Source of the DNA: Pseudonocardia sp. ICBG1293
Lineage (GTDB): Bacteria > Actinomycetota > Actinomycetes > Mycobacteriales > Pseudonocardiaceae
Direction of reading: 5' to 3'
Assembly: GCF_020131355.1 (NCBI RefSeq)
Contig: NZ_JAHLEL010000014.1
Location: forward strand, 186,001-250,000
DNA: 64,000 bases
Shown: piece after piece, positions 33,135 to 42,394 of the stretch
Layout: each line of letters starts with the position of its first letter
Position numbering within the stretch: the stretch's first letter is position 1
Notes under the pieces: model-generated
Seen by the model: only the letters and a program-made list of their open reading frames with translations
Told to the model about the DNA's origin: nothing
Databases searched by the model: none
Translations under genes and position numbers: made by a program

Positions 33135-34032
33135 CTAGGGCGTGTCTCCTAACGCGCGTAGCCAGGTCACGATGGTCTTCAGGACGACCCCGCCGCGGTA
33201 GGTCACGGCGAGTTTGTCGTAGCGGGTCGCCAGGCCGCGCCACTGCTTGACCTCGCAGAACCCGCGTTCGACGACGTTGCGGCCGCGGTAGTCGACCCGG
33301 TCGAACATCGGTGGCCGACCGCCGCGGGAGCCGCGGCGTTTCCGGTGTCCCTGCTGGTCAGCCGGTTCCGGGATGACCGCGACGATCCGCCGTTCGCGCA
33401 GGTGCCGGCGGATCGCGCGTGAGGAGTAGGCCTTGTCGCCGCGGACCCGCTCGGGGCGGGTCCGCGCCCGGCCCGCACCGACCCGGTCGATACGCAGGTG
33501 ACTCATCAGGTGCAGGAACATCGGGGCGTCACCGGCCTGGCCGGGACCGACGAGCACGACCAGCGGGCGGCCGTGTCCGTCAACGAGCTGGTGGATCTTC
33601 GTGGTCAGCCCGCCGCGAGAGCGGCCCAAGGCGTGATCGGGCGGCTCGACGCGCAGATTCTTGTAGTTCGATCCGGCCCCCTGTGTCGCGCCTGAGAGTC
33701 GCGGCGTGCTGGTGGGCGCGGATGATCGACGAGTCGACGCTGACCGCCCAGTCCACCAGACCGGCGGAGTCGGCATCGGCCAGCAGAGCTGCGAGAACGT
33801 GATCCCAGGTGCCGTCACCTGCATAGCGGCGGTGGCGTTTCCACAGCGTCTGCCATGGCCCGAACTCGACCGGGACATCGCGCCAAGCCACTCCGCACCG
33901 GAACCGGTAGATAATCCCCTCGACCACCCGACGGTGATCGGCGAACGGGCGCCCCGGCATCCCGTCCGACGAGGGCAACAACGGCTCGAGCCTGGCCCAC
34001 TGGGCATCGGTCAGGACCACACGACGCAACAC
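33135..34032 (-). CDS. IS5-family DDE transposase in two overlapping frames
   Basis: The first frame (GTG 34032) encodes LTDAQWARLEPLLPSSDG, the DUF4096-like N-terminal domain GIIYRFRCGVAWRDVPVEFG, and the first catalytic Asp in SVDSSIIRAHQHAA. The second frame encodes DHALGRSRGGLTTKIHQLVD, the second Asp in VRGDKAYSSRAIR, and the Glu region RNVVERGFCEVKQWRGLATR. The frames meet at a C5/G5 run (33677-33681); a +1 slip or removal of one base joins them. This may be programmed frameshifting or a one-base error. The stop codon TAG uses the target TA plus a flanking base and so lies outside the element. Confidence 0.85.
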
Positions 34033-34080
34033 CCGATGATCATCCCGCAGTCCCGATTGGCAGAGTTAAGAGACACTCCC
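33138..34080. mobile_element. IS5-family (IS427-group-like) insertion sequence, 943 bp
   Basis: The ends are imperfect inverted repeats: GGGCGTGTCTCCTAACGC at the left and, reading inward, GGGAGTGTCTCTTAACTC at the right (15 of 18 match). TA flanks both ends (33136-33137 and 34081-34082), consistent with a TA duplication at a CTAG target. The whole interior is a transposase in two overlapping frames on the minus strand. It sits between a PspC gene and the end of an aminopeptidase P gene whose stop codon spans the junction. The group assignment comes from protein motifs and end sequences, not a database search. Confidence 0.85.
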
Positions 34081-35207
34081 TAGAGGACGACCAGGTCGCG
34101 CGCGGTGGTGTTGAGCCGTTCCACGCCGTCGGCGGTGACGACGACGATGTCCTCGATCCGTGCGCCCCAGCGGCCTGCCTGGTAGATGCCGGGCTCGACG
34201 GAGAAGGTCATGCCCTCGGCGAGGACGAGGTCGTTGCCGCCCACGATGTAGGGCTCCTCGTGCACGTCGAGGCCGATGCCGTGCCCGGTGCGGTGGATGA
34301 AGTGCTCCCCGTGCCCGGCGGCGGCGATGTGCTCGCGGGCAGCGCGGTCGATGTCGGCGGCGGTGGCACCGGGGCGCACCGCGGCGACGGCGCGTTCCTG
34401 GGCCTCCTGCAGGACCGCGTAGGTCTCCTTGACCTCCGGTCCGGGTTCGCCGCCGACGGCGTAGGTCCGGGTGCAGTCGGAGTTGTAGCCGCCGGGCAGC
34501 GGTCCGCCGATGTCGATGACGACGACGTCGCCCGCCTCGATCACGCGGTCGGACACGTCGTGGTGCGGGCTGGCGCCGTTGGGCCCGGAGCCGACGATCA
34601 CGAACGCGGCCTCGGTGTGCCCCTCGGCGATGATCGCGGCGGTGATGTCGGCGCCGACCTCGGCCTCGGTCCGGCCGGGGCGCAGGAACTCGCCCATCCG
34701 CCGGTGCACCCGGTCGATCGCGGCGCCGGCGGCGCGCAGCCGGTCGATCTCGGCCGGGTCCTTGCGCATGCGGAGCTCGCGCAGCACGGTGCCGCCGAGG
34801 TACTGGGGGACGTCGGGGAAGGCGTGGCGCAGGCCCAGGACGTGGCGGGCGGGCATGTCGTCGTCGACCGACATCCGGGTGGGTCCGCCGGCGAGGTCGC
34901 TGACCAGCAGGTACGGGTCCTCGCCGTCGGTCCAGGTGACCAGGTCCACGCCGAGGGCCTCCAGCGGGACCCCGGCGAACCCGGGCGCCTCCAGCGCCGG
35001 CACGACGAGCGCGGGCGGCGCCCGGTGCCCGGCGGCCGGCACGATCAGACAGGTCAGGCGCTCGTGCGAGGACCCGTCGAACCCGGTCAGGTAGCGCAGG
35101 TCGGTTCCCGGGGTCAGGAACAGCACGTCGGTGCCCTGCTCGGCGGCGTGCTCGCCGGCACGGCGCAGCCGGTCGGCGAGCAGCTCGGTGGGGACGGCAT
35201 CGGTCAT
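34080..35207 (-). CDS. Aminopeptidase P-family (M24) Xaa-Pro peptidase
   Basis: A 375-residue metallopeptidase cutting the N-terminal residue before proline. The pita-bread fold metal ligands are all visible: two Asp in VVIDIGGPLPGGYNSDCTRT, His in HRTGHGIGLDVHEEPY, Glu in MTFSVEPGIY and Glu in ARIEDIVVV. The N-terminal creatinase domain covers residues 1-130. The IS5-family element abuts its 3' end: the stop codon TAG consists of the target TA plus the terminal G of the IS, and the empty site would also read TAG, so the protein is unaltered. Start ATG 35207. Confidence 0.9.
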   Translation of the reverse strand: MTDAVPTELLADRLRRAGEHAAEQGTDVLFLTPGTDLRYLTGFDGSSHERLTCLIVPAAGHRAPPALVVPALEAPGFAGVPLEALGVDLVTWTDGEDPYLLVSDLAGGPTRMSVDDDMPARHVLGLRHAFPDVPQYLGGTVLRELRMRKDPAEIDRLRAAGAAIDRVHRRMGEFLRPGRTEAEVGADITAAIIAEGHTEAAFVIVGSGPNGASPHHDVSDRVIEAGDVVVIDIGGPLPGGYNSDCTRTYAVGGEPGPEVKETYAVLQEAQERAVAAVRPGATAADIDRAAREHIAAAGHGEHFIHRTGHGIGLDVHEEPYIVGGNDLVLAEGMTFSVEPGIYQAGRWGARIEDIVVVTADGVERLNTTARDLVVL

Positions 35208-35336
35208 GACCGTGAGCGTAGGCGGGCACGGGGGGTACACGACCGCCACCCGGAGCACCGCGGGGTGGGCCGGTAGGACGCCGGTGGGCGTCCGGACGCG
35301 CTCGGTGACCGGACGCCCGCGGACGCGGCCGCCGGG

Positions 35337-36191
35337 TCAGTCGGTGTCGAGCGCGGTGGGGTTCGCGGTGACGGTCCCGGCGAGCTCGACGAGCTTGACG
35401 TTCAGGTCCTGGGAGGTGCGGCGGAGCACGTCGAAGGCCTCCTCCGCGGTGAGGCCGCGGCGGGCCATGAGGATCCCCTTGGCCTGTCCGATCACGTCCC
35501 GCGAGGCGATCGCCTGGCGGAGCTGGGTCTCCTGGAGCCCGGCGTTCGACACCGCGACGCAGGTGGCCAGGGCCAGCGACGCGTGCGTGGACAGCAGCAC
35601 GAGGCGGTCCCGGTCGTCGGCGGTGAACGCCCCGGGGGCCGCGGCGTAGACGTTGAGCGCGCCGGGCAGCCGCGGCGGCTCGGCGTCGGGGACGAGCGAG
35701 ACGGCCAGCACCGAGTGGAACCCGTGCCCGACCGAGGCGCGGGCGAACTCGGGCCAGCGGGTCTCGGCGCCGAGGTCGTCGGAGAAGGCCAGCGCGGGAC
35801 CGTCGGCGCGGGCGGCCTCGACGCACGGGCCGCGTCCGCTGTCGTACTGGGCCTCGTCGATCGAGGAGGCGGCCGGAGCGGTCTCGACGGGGGTGTGGAA
35901 GCGGCCGTCGTCGTCGCGCAGGGTGACCGAGACCATCTCCGCGCCGGGCACGACCCGGCGGACGGCGGCGACGACCCTGGCGAGCACGGAGGCGACCGAG
36001 CCGGAGGCGAGCAGGGCACCGGTCAGGGCGGCGAACTCGCGGGCGAGCGGACCGGTGTCGGCCAGGGCGTCCTCGGCGGGGCCGCCGCGCTGCTCGGCGG
36101 CGACGAACAGGTCGCGCTCGGCGCTCCAGTCCCGGTCGGACCCGGTGGCCACGACGGGGCCGCTGCTCGTGGTGGTTGAGCTGTTCTCCAC
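35337..36191 (-). CDS. GAF-ANTAR domain regulator
   Basis: A 284-residue protein. A GAF sensor domain spans about residues 70-200 ([41 protein letters not shown]). The C-terminal ANTAR domain ([40 protein letters not shown]) binds dual-hexaloop RNA and prevents transcription termination in its known targets. It is free-standing and lies divergent from the exonuclease gene. Start GTG 36191 is chosen for its position; the frame is open further upstream. Confidence 0.9.
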   Translation of the reverse strand: MENSSTTTSSGPVVATGSDRDWSAERDLFVAAEQRGGPAEDALADTGPLAREFAALTGALLASGSVASVLARVVAAVRRVVPGAEMVSVTLRDDDGRFHTPVETAPAASSIDEAQYDSGRGPCVEAARADGPALAFSDDLGAETRWPEFARASVGHGFHSVLAVSLVPDAEPPRLPGALNVYAAAPGAFTADDRDRLVLLSTHASLALATCVAVSNAGLQETQLRQAIASRDVIGQAKGILMARRGLTAEEAFDVLRRTSQDLNVKLVELAGTVTANPTALDTD

Positions 36192-36260
36192 ACGGGCATT
36201 CTGCACGGTCGGGCCGGGTGCGGCGGCCACCCGGGTGGGCGGCGGTGCCAGACTCGCGGC

Positions 36261-37226
36261 ATGAGTGAGCGCCCGCTGATGCTGCTGGACTCCGCGAGCA
36301 TGTACTTCCGCGCCTACTTCGGTGTGCCGGAGAGCGTCACCGCCCCGGACGGGACGCCGGTGAACGCGGTGCGCGGGTTCACCGACATGATCGCGCGGCT
36401 GGTCACCGAGCACCGGCCGGCCCGGCTGGTGGCCTGTCTGGACCTGGACTGGCGGCCGGCGTTCCGGGTGGCGGCCCTGCCCTCGTACAAGGCGCACCGG
36501 GTGGCGGCGGGCCGGGCCGGGGACGAGGTCCCGGCCGGGGTGCCCGAGGAGGTCCCCGACACGCTCGCTCCGCAGGTGCCGATCATCACCGAGGTGCTGG
36601 CGGCGGCCGGCATCGCGACCGGCGGGGCCGCGGGCTGCGAGGCCGACGACGTCATCGGGACGCTCGCCCACCGCGAGGCCGTCGACCCGGTCCTGGGGGT
36701 GGGCGGGGACCGGGACCTCATGCAGATCGTGCGCGACACCCCGCCGGTGCGGCTGCTCTACATCGGCCGCGGGCTGAACAAGGCCGAGAACCTGGGTCCC
36801 GACGACGTCGCCGAGAAGTTCGGGGTGCCCCGGGAGCGTGCGGGTGCGGCGTACGCGGAGATGGCGATGCTGCGCGGGGACCCCTCCGACGGGCTGCCGG
36901 GCGTGCCCGGGGTCGGTGCCAAGACCGCGGCGACGCTGGTGGGCCGGTTCGGCTCCTGGGCCGAGCTGCTGGCCGCGGTCGGCGACGGCGACGCCCGGAT
37001 CGGCCCGGGGCCACGGGCAAAGCTGGCGGCGGCCCGGGACTACCTCGACGTCGTCGAACCGGTGGTACGCGTGCGGACCGACGCCGAGGTGGACCTGAGC
37101 CGCGACGACGTGCTCCCGGCGGCGTTCGCCGACCCGGACCGGCTCGACGAGCTGGCCGCCCGGTGGGGTCTGGAGTCCTCGGTGGGGCGGCTGCGGAAGG
37201 CCCTCGACGCGGCGGCGTCGTCGTGA
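36261..37226 (+). CDS. 5'-3' exonuclease (PolA N-terminal-like, FEN family)
   Basis: A 321-residue nuclease resembling the 5' nuclease domain of DNA polymerase I. It should remove RNA primers or flaps. Seen: [16 protein letters not shown] with the first metal Asp, [14 protein letters not shown] and [10 protein letters not shown] metal sites, and a helix-hairpin-helix [20 protein letters not shown]. Stand-alone copies of this type are common in actinobacteria. Its stop overlaps the start of the M20 gene (GTGA). Confidence 0.9.
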   Translation: MSERPLMLLDSASMYFRAYFGVPESVTAPDGTPVNAVRGFTDMIARLVTEHRPARLVACLDLDWRPAFRVAALPSYKAHRVAAGRAGDEVPAGVPEEVPDTLAPQVPIITEVLAAAGIATGGAAGCEADDVIGTLAHREAVDPVLGVGGDRDLMQIVRDTPPVRLLYIGRGLNKAENLGPDDVAEKFGVPRERAGAAYAEMAMLRGDPSDGLPGVPGVGAKTAATLVGRFGSWAELLAAVGDGDARIGPGPRAKLAAARDYLDVVEPVVRVRTDAEVDLSRDDVLPAAFADPDRLDELAARWGLESSVGRLRKALDAAASS

Positions 37227-38566
37227 CCCGCCACGACGACGACCACTGCCTGCCGGTCCCGCCGTCGTCGGCGTACGACGAGGCGGTGGCCCGGGAGACC
37301 GCGGTGCGCGCGGCGGCGGCCGAGCCGATCACATCCCCGTACGACGGCGCCCCTGCCGCGGTGCGCGACGCGGTGGCGTCCGCGGTCGACGGGCTGCGGG
37401 GCGAGCTGCTGGCGCTGTCGCACGATCTGCACGCCCACCCCGAGACTGCGTTCTCCGAACACCGCTCCGTCGCGGCGGTGGCCGCGCTGCTGGCCGGGCA
37501 CGGGATCGACGCCACCGTCGGCGTGCACGGGCTGGACACCGCGCTGCGGGCCGTGGTCGGGTCCGGGGACGGCCCGACGGTGGCGGTGCTCGCCGAGTAC
37601 GACGCGCTGCCCGGCATCGGGCACGCCTGCGGGCACAACGTCATCTGCGCGGCGGCGGTGGGGGCGTTCCTCGCGCTGGGACGGGTGCTCGCCGCGCACC
37701 CGGTGGGCGGGACCGTGCTGCTGCTCGGCACGCCCGCCGAGGAGGGCGGCGGCGGGAAGGAGACGATGGCTCGCGACGGCGCCCTCGCCGGGGTCGACGC
37801 CGCGGTGATGCTCCACCCGTTCGCCCACGACATCCCCGACCACCCGTTCCTGGGGCGTCGCCAGCTGGAGGTCACCTACCACGGGGTCGCCGCGCACGCC
37901 TCGGCCCAGCCGCACCGCGGCCGCAACGCCCTCGACGCGGTCGTGCTCGGCTACCAGGGGATCGCGATGCTGCGCCAGCACATCCCCGACGGGGACCGGG
38001 TGCACGGTGTGATCGTCGACGGCGGACAGGCGCCCAACGTCGTGCCGGAGCGGGCGGCGGCGCGCTACTACCTGCGCTCGCAGCACCCGGAGACGCTGCG
38101 GGACCTGACCACCCGGGTCGAGGCGATCGCCGTCGCCGCGGCGGCGATGACCGGCTGCGGCCACACCCTGGACTGGGACCCGCGCCCGCCGTACCTGCCG
38201 ATCCGGCACAACCGGACGCTCGCCGCACGCTGGGCGGTGCACCAGGCCGGGCGGGGCCGCAGGGTGTACCCGCGCGGTGTGGTGCCGGAGTCCGAGACCG
38301 GGTCGACCGACCTGGGCAACGTCTCGCTGCGGGTGCCGTCGATACATCCGATGATCGCGATCGCCGAGCCCGGCACCGCGCTGCACACCACCGCGTTCGC
38401 CGAGGCCGCGGCGGGCCCGGCCGGGGACCGGGCGGTGCTGGACGGCGCGGCCGGTCTGGCGACGGTGGTGGCCGACCTGCTGCACGACGCCGCCCTGCGG
38501 GAGGCGGTCGCGGCGGAGTTCGCCGATGCCGGTGGCCCGGTGGACGTGCCCGCGTTCTTCGACTGA
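37223..38566 (+). CDS. M20-family amidohydrolase
   Basis: A 447-residue metal-dependent hydrolase of the M20 peptidase/aminoacylase group. Seen: [38 protein letters not shown] with metal-binding residues, [12 protein letters not shown] with the catalytic glutamate, and the dimerisation domain after [19 protein letters not shown]. The sequence resembles the AbgB/ACY1L2 (p-aminobenzoyl-glutamate hydrolase-like) branch. An N-terminal extension of about 45 residues precedes the domain. Translationally coupled to the exonuclease gene. Substrate not determinable. Confidence 0.87.
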   Translation: MTRHDDDHCLPVPPSSAYDEAVARETAVRAAAAEPITSPYDGAPAAVRDAVASAVDGLRGELLALSHDLHAHPETAFSEHRSVAAVAALLAGHGIDATVGVHGLDTALRAVVGSGDGPTVAVLAEYDALPGIGHACGHNVICAAAVGAFLALGRVLAAHPVGGTVLLLGTPAEEGGGGKETMARDGALAGVDAAVMLHPFAHDIPDHPFLGRRQLEVTYHGVAAHASAQPHRGRNALDAVVLGYQGIAMLRQHIPDGDRVHGVIVDGGQAPNVVPERAAARYYLRSQHPETLRDLTTRVEAIAVAAAAMTGCGHTLDWDPRPPYLPIRHNRTLAARWAVHQAGRGRRVYPRGVVPESETGSTDLGNVSLRVPSIHPMIAIAEPGTALHTTAFAEAAAGPAGDRAVLDGAAGLATVVADLLHDAALREAVAAEFADAGGPVDVPAFFD

Positions 38567-38569
38567 GGG

Positions 38570-39181
38570 TCAGTCGCCGGGATCGCCGGCGTCGCGGCCC
38601 CGCGGGGCGGCCCGGATGTGCATCTTCTCGCCCTGCGGGCCGAACAGGCTGAGCAGCTCCACGGGGCGGTCGCGGTCGGCGGAGCCGAACCAGTGCGGGA
38701 CGTGGGTGTCGAACTCGGCGGCCTCCCCGGCACCGAGCACCACGTCGTGCCCGCCGAGGACCAGGCGCAGCCTGCCGTCGAGGACGTAGAGCCACTCGTA
38801 GCCCTCGTGCACCCGCGGGTCCGGCTCGTCCCCGCGGAACGGGATGAGCATCTTGAACGCCTGCGGACCGCCGGGGCGCTCGGTCAGCGGGACGACGGTC
38901 ATCCCGTGGGCCCGGCGCGGCCGCAGCCGTACCCGTGGGTCCCCGACCGGCGGGGCGGCGACCAGCTCGTCCAGGGGCACCTGGTGGGCGGCCGCGATCG
39001 GCAGCAGCAGCTCCAGGGTGGGGCGGCGCCCCCCGGACTCGAGCCGCGACAGCGTGCTCACCGAGATGCCGGTGGCCCCGGACAGGTCGGCCAGGGTCAT
39101 GCCGTGTGCGGTGCGCAGCCCCGCCAGGCGGGGGCCGACGCCGGCCAGGGTGTCCGCGATCGCCTCGTCCACGCCGGACAT
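38570..39181 (-). CDS. XRE-family regulator with C-terminal cupin domain
   Basis: A 203-residue regulator. The helix-turn-helix lies at residues 15-70 (LRTAHGMTLADLSGATGISV, STLSRLESGGRRPTLELL). The cupin sensor domain follows (FKMLIPFRGDEPDPRVHEGY, EWLYVLDGRLRLVLGGHDVV, EFDTHVPHWFG). Start ATG 39181. Divergent from the methyltransferase gene and convergent with the M20 gene (3 nt apart). Confidence 0.9.
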   Translation of the reverse strand: MSGVDEAIADTLAGVGPRLAGLRTAHGMTLADLSGATGISVSTLSRLESGGRRPTLELLLPIAAAHQVPLDELVAAPPVGDPRVRLRPRRAHGMTVVPLTERPGGPQAFKMLIPFRGDEPDPRVHEGYEWLYVLDGRLRLVLGGHDVVLGAGEAAEFDTHVPHWFGSADRDRPVELLSLFGPQGEKMHIRAAPRGRDAGDPGD

Positions 39182-39371
39182 CTTGCCATCTCGGCAACGA
39201 AGTTTGCCACGCCTGCCCGCGATCGGGCAGCGTGGCCGCATGCCCTTCTCCCCCACGGACCCGTTCGGACCCGCCGCCGAACGCCGGGTCGCCGCGCTCG
39301 TCGCCGGCGACCGGGTGCACGGGACGACCACCGACCCCAGCCCGCACGTCCGACCCACCGGAGGAACCACC

Positions 39372-40001
39372 GTGACCGAGGACCGCTGGTCCGCGGCGTT
39401 CTGGGACGCCCACTACGACACCCGGCCGCAGATCTGGAGCGGCGACGCCAACGCCGCCCTCGTCGCCGAGGCCACGGACCTGACGCCCGGGCGGGCCCTC
39501 GACGTCGGCTGCGGGGAGGGCGGCGACGCGGTCTGGCTCGCCGCCCGCGGCTGGCGGGTGGACGCCGTCGACGTCTCCCCTGTCGCGCTGGAGCGTGCCC
39601 GCGCCGCGGCCGGGCGGGCCGGTCTGGCCGACGCGATCACCCTCACCGCGACCGACCTGCGCACCGACCCACCCACCGCGGCCGCCTACGACCTGGTCAA
39701 CGCCCAGTTCCTGCACCTGCCCCCGGCCGTGCGCCGCCCCCTGTACGCCGCGCTCGCCGACGCCGTCGCCCCCGGCGGGACGCTGCTGCTGGTGCTGCAC
39801 CACCCGCGCGACCTGGCCGCGGGGATCCCGCGCCCGCCGGAGCCGGAGCTGTTCCCCGACGAGCACGAGCTCGCCGGCGAGCTGGATCCGGCCCGGTGGG
39901 AGGTGCTGGTCGCGCAGGCCCGGCCGCGCCCGGTGACGCTGCCCGACGGCAGCACGGTGACCGGGCACGACGCGGTCGTGCGCGCCCGCCGCCGGGTCTG
40001 A
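39372..40001 (+). CDS. Class I SAM-dependent methyltransferase
   Basis: A 209-residue methyltransferase. Seen: WSAAFWDAHYDTRPQIWSGD, SAM motif I ALDVGCGEGGDAVWLAARG, acidic loop VDAVDVSPVALERARAA, and motif IV region YDLVNAQFLHLPP. The start GTG 39372 has an excellent ribosome-binding site (GGAGGAACCACC); the frame is open to ATG 39240, whose extra 44 residues are unlike the family. Acceptor substrate unknown. The gap 39182-39371 is the divergent promoter region with the XRE-cupin gene. Confidence 0.85.
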   Translation: MTEDRWSAAFWDAHYDTRPQIWSGDANAALVAEATDLTPGRALDVGCGEGGDAVWLAARGWRVDAVDVSPVALERARAAAGRAGLADAITLTATDLRTDPPTAAAYDLVNAQFLHLPPAVRRPLYAALADAVAPGGTLLLVLHHPRDLAAGIPRPPEPELFPDEHELAGELDPARWEVLVAQARPRPVTLPDGSTVTGHDAVVRARRRV

Positions 40002-40027
40002 GCCACCGGCGCCCGGCCCGGCGGGCG

Positions 40028-40057
40028 GGTGGCCCGGGACGCCGCGCCCGGGCCACC
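40028..40057. terminator. Bidirectional terminator hairpin
   Basis: An 11-bp perfect stem, GGTGGCCCGGG (40028-40038) and CCCGGGCCACC (40047-40057), with an 8-nt loop. It sits between the converging methyltransferase and Eis-like genes, so it can end both transcripts. No U-tract. Confidence 0.7.
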
Positions 40058-40066
40058 GCCGCCCGC

Positions 40067-41331
40067 TCAGAAGAACGTGCCGCACCACGGAGCCGGGCCC
40101 GGCACCGCGAACACCGCGTCCGCCCGGGCCGCCGCACCGGGGTGTGCTCGCGCCAGCGGCCCGCCGTCACCAGCGAGGACGGTGCCCGGTCGCCGAGGAA
40201 GGCCGTGGCCAGCGCGTCGACCGTGCACTCCAGGTCCGGGCCGGGGCCGTCGACGGGCTCGGCGGCGCCGTCGGCGAGCCGCCAGGTGCCGGTGGCGCCG
40301 AGGAAGCGGTCGTGCACCCGCAGCACGACCGGGTCGCCCGTGCCCCAGGCACGCGCCCGCAGCGCCGCGTCCGGGTCCACCAGGCGCAGCCACAGGTCGT
40401 CCCCGCGACCGGTCACGCGGTGGGCCCGGGAGTCGGCCAGCACCAGGTCGAGGTCCTCGTCGAGCGGGCGCACCCAGCCGGTCACGGCGTCGGCCAGGTC
40501 GAGTCCGGTCAGGAACCGCCACAGCCCGGCCGTCGCGGTGGCACCGCCGGCCCAGAGCTGCTGCAGCCGGACCTCGTCCTTGCCGCCGGTGGCCAGGTCG
40601 CCCTCGGCGACGCCCCACACCACGAACCCGTCCTCGGTGCCGTCGGTGCCGGTGTGGACCGCCACGCCCTTGTACTCCCCGGCAGCGGGGCCCGCCGGGC
40701 GCAACGCCCGCCGCCACCACCGCGCGGTGCGGGTCATCCCACCGGGCCGGGCGGCGGCGAGGCGTTCCTGCAGACCGGGCAGCAGCGCCGCGGCCTCGTC
40801 GGCGTCGAGCATGCGCACCGAGCCCCCGGTGGGGGCCTCCGGACGCCAGGCGGCCCCCACCGCGACGCGGACGTGGTCGCCGCGGGAGGCGACGCCGTAG
40901 CCGTAGCGGCCGTAGATGGTGGCCTCGGAGGCGCGGAGCACGGTGGCGACGTCGCCGCGGTCACGGGCGGCGGTCAGCTGGGCGTGCATGAGTGCGGTCA
41001 GACGCCCGGCGCGGGTCCGGTCGGGCCGCACACCGACGCCGCTGACCGCGGCGGCGGGCACCCGGGCACCACCGGGCAGGGTCAGCCGGGTCGGGAACGA
41101 GTACGCCGAGCCGACGAGCGCGCCGGACGGGTCGGTGACCCCGAGCCAGTGCTCGTCGTCGGCCTGCCCGTGGGCCTCCCACGCGTCGTCGGTGGTCGGG
41201 CCGTGGTGCAGCGTGCCCAGGAACAGGTCGAACGCGCGCCGCCGGTCGGCGGGCCCGGACAGGGTGCGGACCGGGTGGGCGGAGACGGACTGCGGGACGG
41301 GCTGCGGGGCGAACGGGTCATCGGGGCTCAC
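40067..41331 (-). CDS. Eis-like GNAT N-acetyltransferase with an apparent frameshift near the C-terminus
   Basis: About 421 residues once repaired. Eis-family enzymes are hexameric acetyltransferases that acetylate amines, including aminoglycosides and protein lysines. Seen: AFDLFLGTLHHGPTTDDAWE, VSGVGVRPDRTRAGRLTALM (acetyl-CoA site), SEATIYGRYGYGVASRGD, the second GNAT-like domain and a sterol-carrier-like C-terminal domain. The frame breaks at about 40136-40142. Adding one base restores the family C-terminus, ending APWCGTFF, where the terminal carboxylate takes part in catalysis. A one-base sequencing error is likely; otherwise the enzyme would be inactive. Confidence 0.78.
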
Positions 41332-41399
41332 ATCCGACGAGCCTCGCCGCCGCGCGCCCCGCGCGCCAGCCGATTACCCGGCCGATCACGACCGTCCGG

Positions 41400-42332
41400 T
41401 CAGACCCGCCCGACCTGGTAGTCGCCCTGGTCGCTGGTCACGGACACGGGGACCTCGACCTGCTCGCCGTCGACCACGGCCTGGCAGGTGAACTGCGTGC
41501 CCGCCGACACCTCGACGTCCTCGGGGCAGGCGATCGCGCCCACCTCCAGCCCGTAGTCCTGGGTGAGGACCTGGTTGACCCCCGCCTGCAGCGCGGTGCG
41601 GTCGAACCGGTCGCTGCCGAGCAGACCGGCCCAGAACAGCGCCCCCACGACGAGTGCGGCCACCACGACGGCGCCGACCCCGGCCAGGACCCACAGCCGT
41701 GTCCGCGACGGTGAGCGGACCGCGTCCCGGGACACCCAGGGCTCGTCCTCGCCGGGGCCGGGGGTCTGCCACCCGCCCGGGCCGGAACCGTCGTCGGCCG
41801 TGGTGGTCGGTGTGTCGGCCCAGGGCGAGCCGGGCGACGACGCCGGAACGGCGTCGGTGGGGGTCCCGGCCTCGGCGGCCCGGCGGCGGGCCCGACGCCC
41901 GGTCGGGACGGCCCAGCCGCCGTCGGTGTCCGGGCCGGTGTCGGTCTCGTCGCCCCACACCGGCTCCGCACGGGTCCGGTCCTCGGCGGCACCCCCGTAC
42001 CCGGCCCCGCCGTGGGCGGTCGTGTCGTGGGCTGTCCAGCCGCCGGTGTCGCCGGGGTGGTGTCCGCCCGCGGGCGGGACGGCGTCCCAGCCACCGGTGC
42101 CCGGTCCGGGTGCGTCACCGGCGTCCCGACCGGCGCGGGCCGTGTCCCAGCCGGCGTCGGCGGATCCCGGGGCGGCCCAGCCGTCCCGGTCATCGCGGTC
42201 CGGGGACCAGGCCCCGGTGGTCTCGGGGTCGGCGCCCCACCCGCCGGGCGGTGGCGTGCCCCAGGCGGGGATCTCCCCGGTCCGCTCCGCGGCATCCTCG
42301 GGATGCCGGTCCGGTCCCTGCGGGTTGTTCAT
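41400..42332 (-). CDS. DUF4333-domain membrane-anchored protein
   Basis: A 310-residue protein. Residues 1-205 are low-complexity, rich in Gly, Asp, Trp and Pro (repeated GGW and GW motifs), presumably cytoplasmic. One membrane helix LWVLAGVGAVVVAALVVGAL is followed by an external DUF4333 domain (QAGVNQVLTQDYGLEVGAI, CPEDVEVSAGTQFTCQAVVD) with the conserved cysteine pair. Function of the family is unknown. Its start is 62 bp downstream of the end of helY, on the same strand. Confidence 0.82.
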   Translation of the reverse strand: MNNPQGPDRHPEDAAERTGEIPAWGTPPPGGWGADPETTGAWSPDRDDRDGWAAPGSADAGWDTARAGRDAGDAPGPGTGGWDAVPPAGGHHPGDTGGWTAHDTTAHGGAGYGGAAEDRTRAEPVWGDETDTGPDTDGGWAVPTGRRARRRAAEAGTPTDAVPASSPGSPWADTPTTTADDGSGPGGWQTPGPGEDEPWVSRDAVRSPSRTRLWVLAGVGAVVVAALVVGALFWAGLLGSDRFDRTALQAGVNQVLTQDYGLEVGAIACPEDVEVSAGTQFTCQAVVDGEQVEVPVSVTSDQGDYQVGRV

Positions 42333-42394
42333 CGCCTACTCGTCCGCCCGTCTCTCTCGTCGTGCTGTTCCGGTGGTGCTGCTGCCCGGGCCTG

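Noticed and set aside
39240-39371. N-terminal extension of the methyltransferase from ATG 39240.
   Set aside because: The extension is unlike the family, and GTG 39372 has a near-perfect ribosome-binding site.
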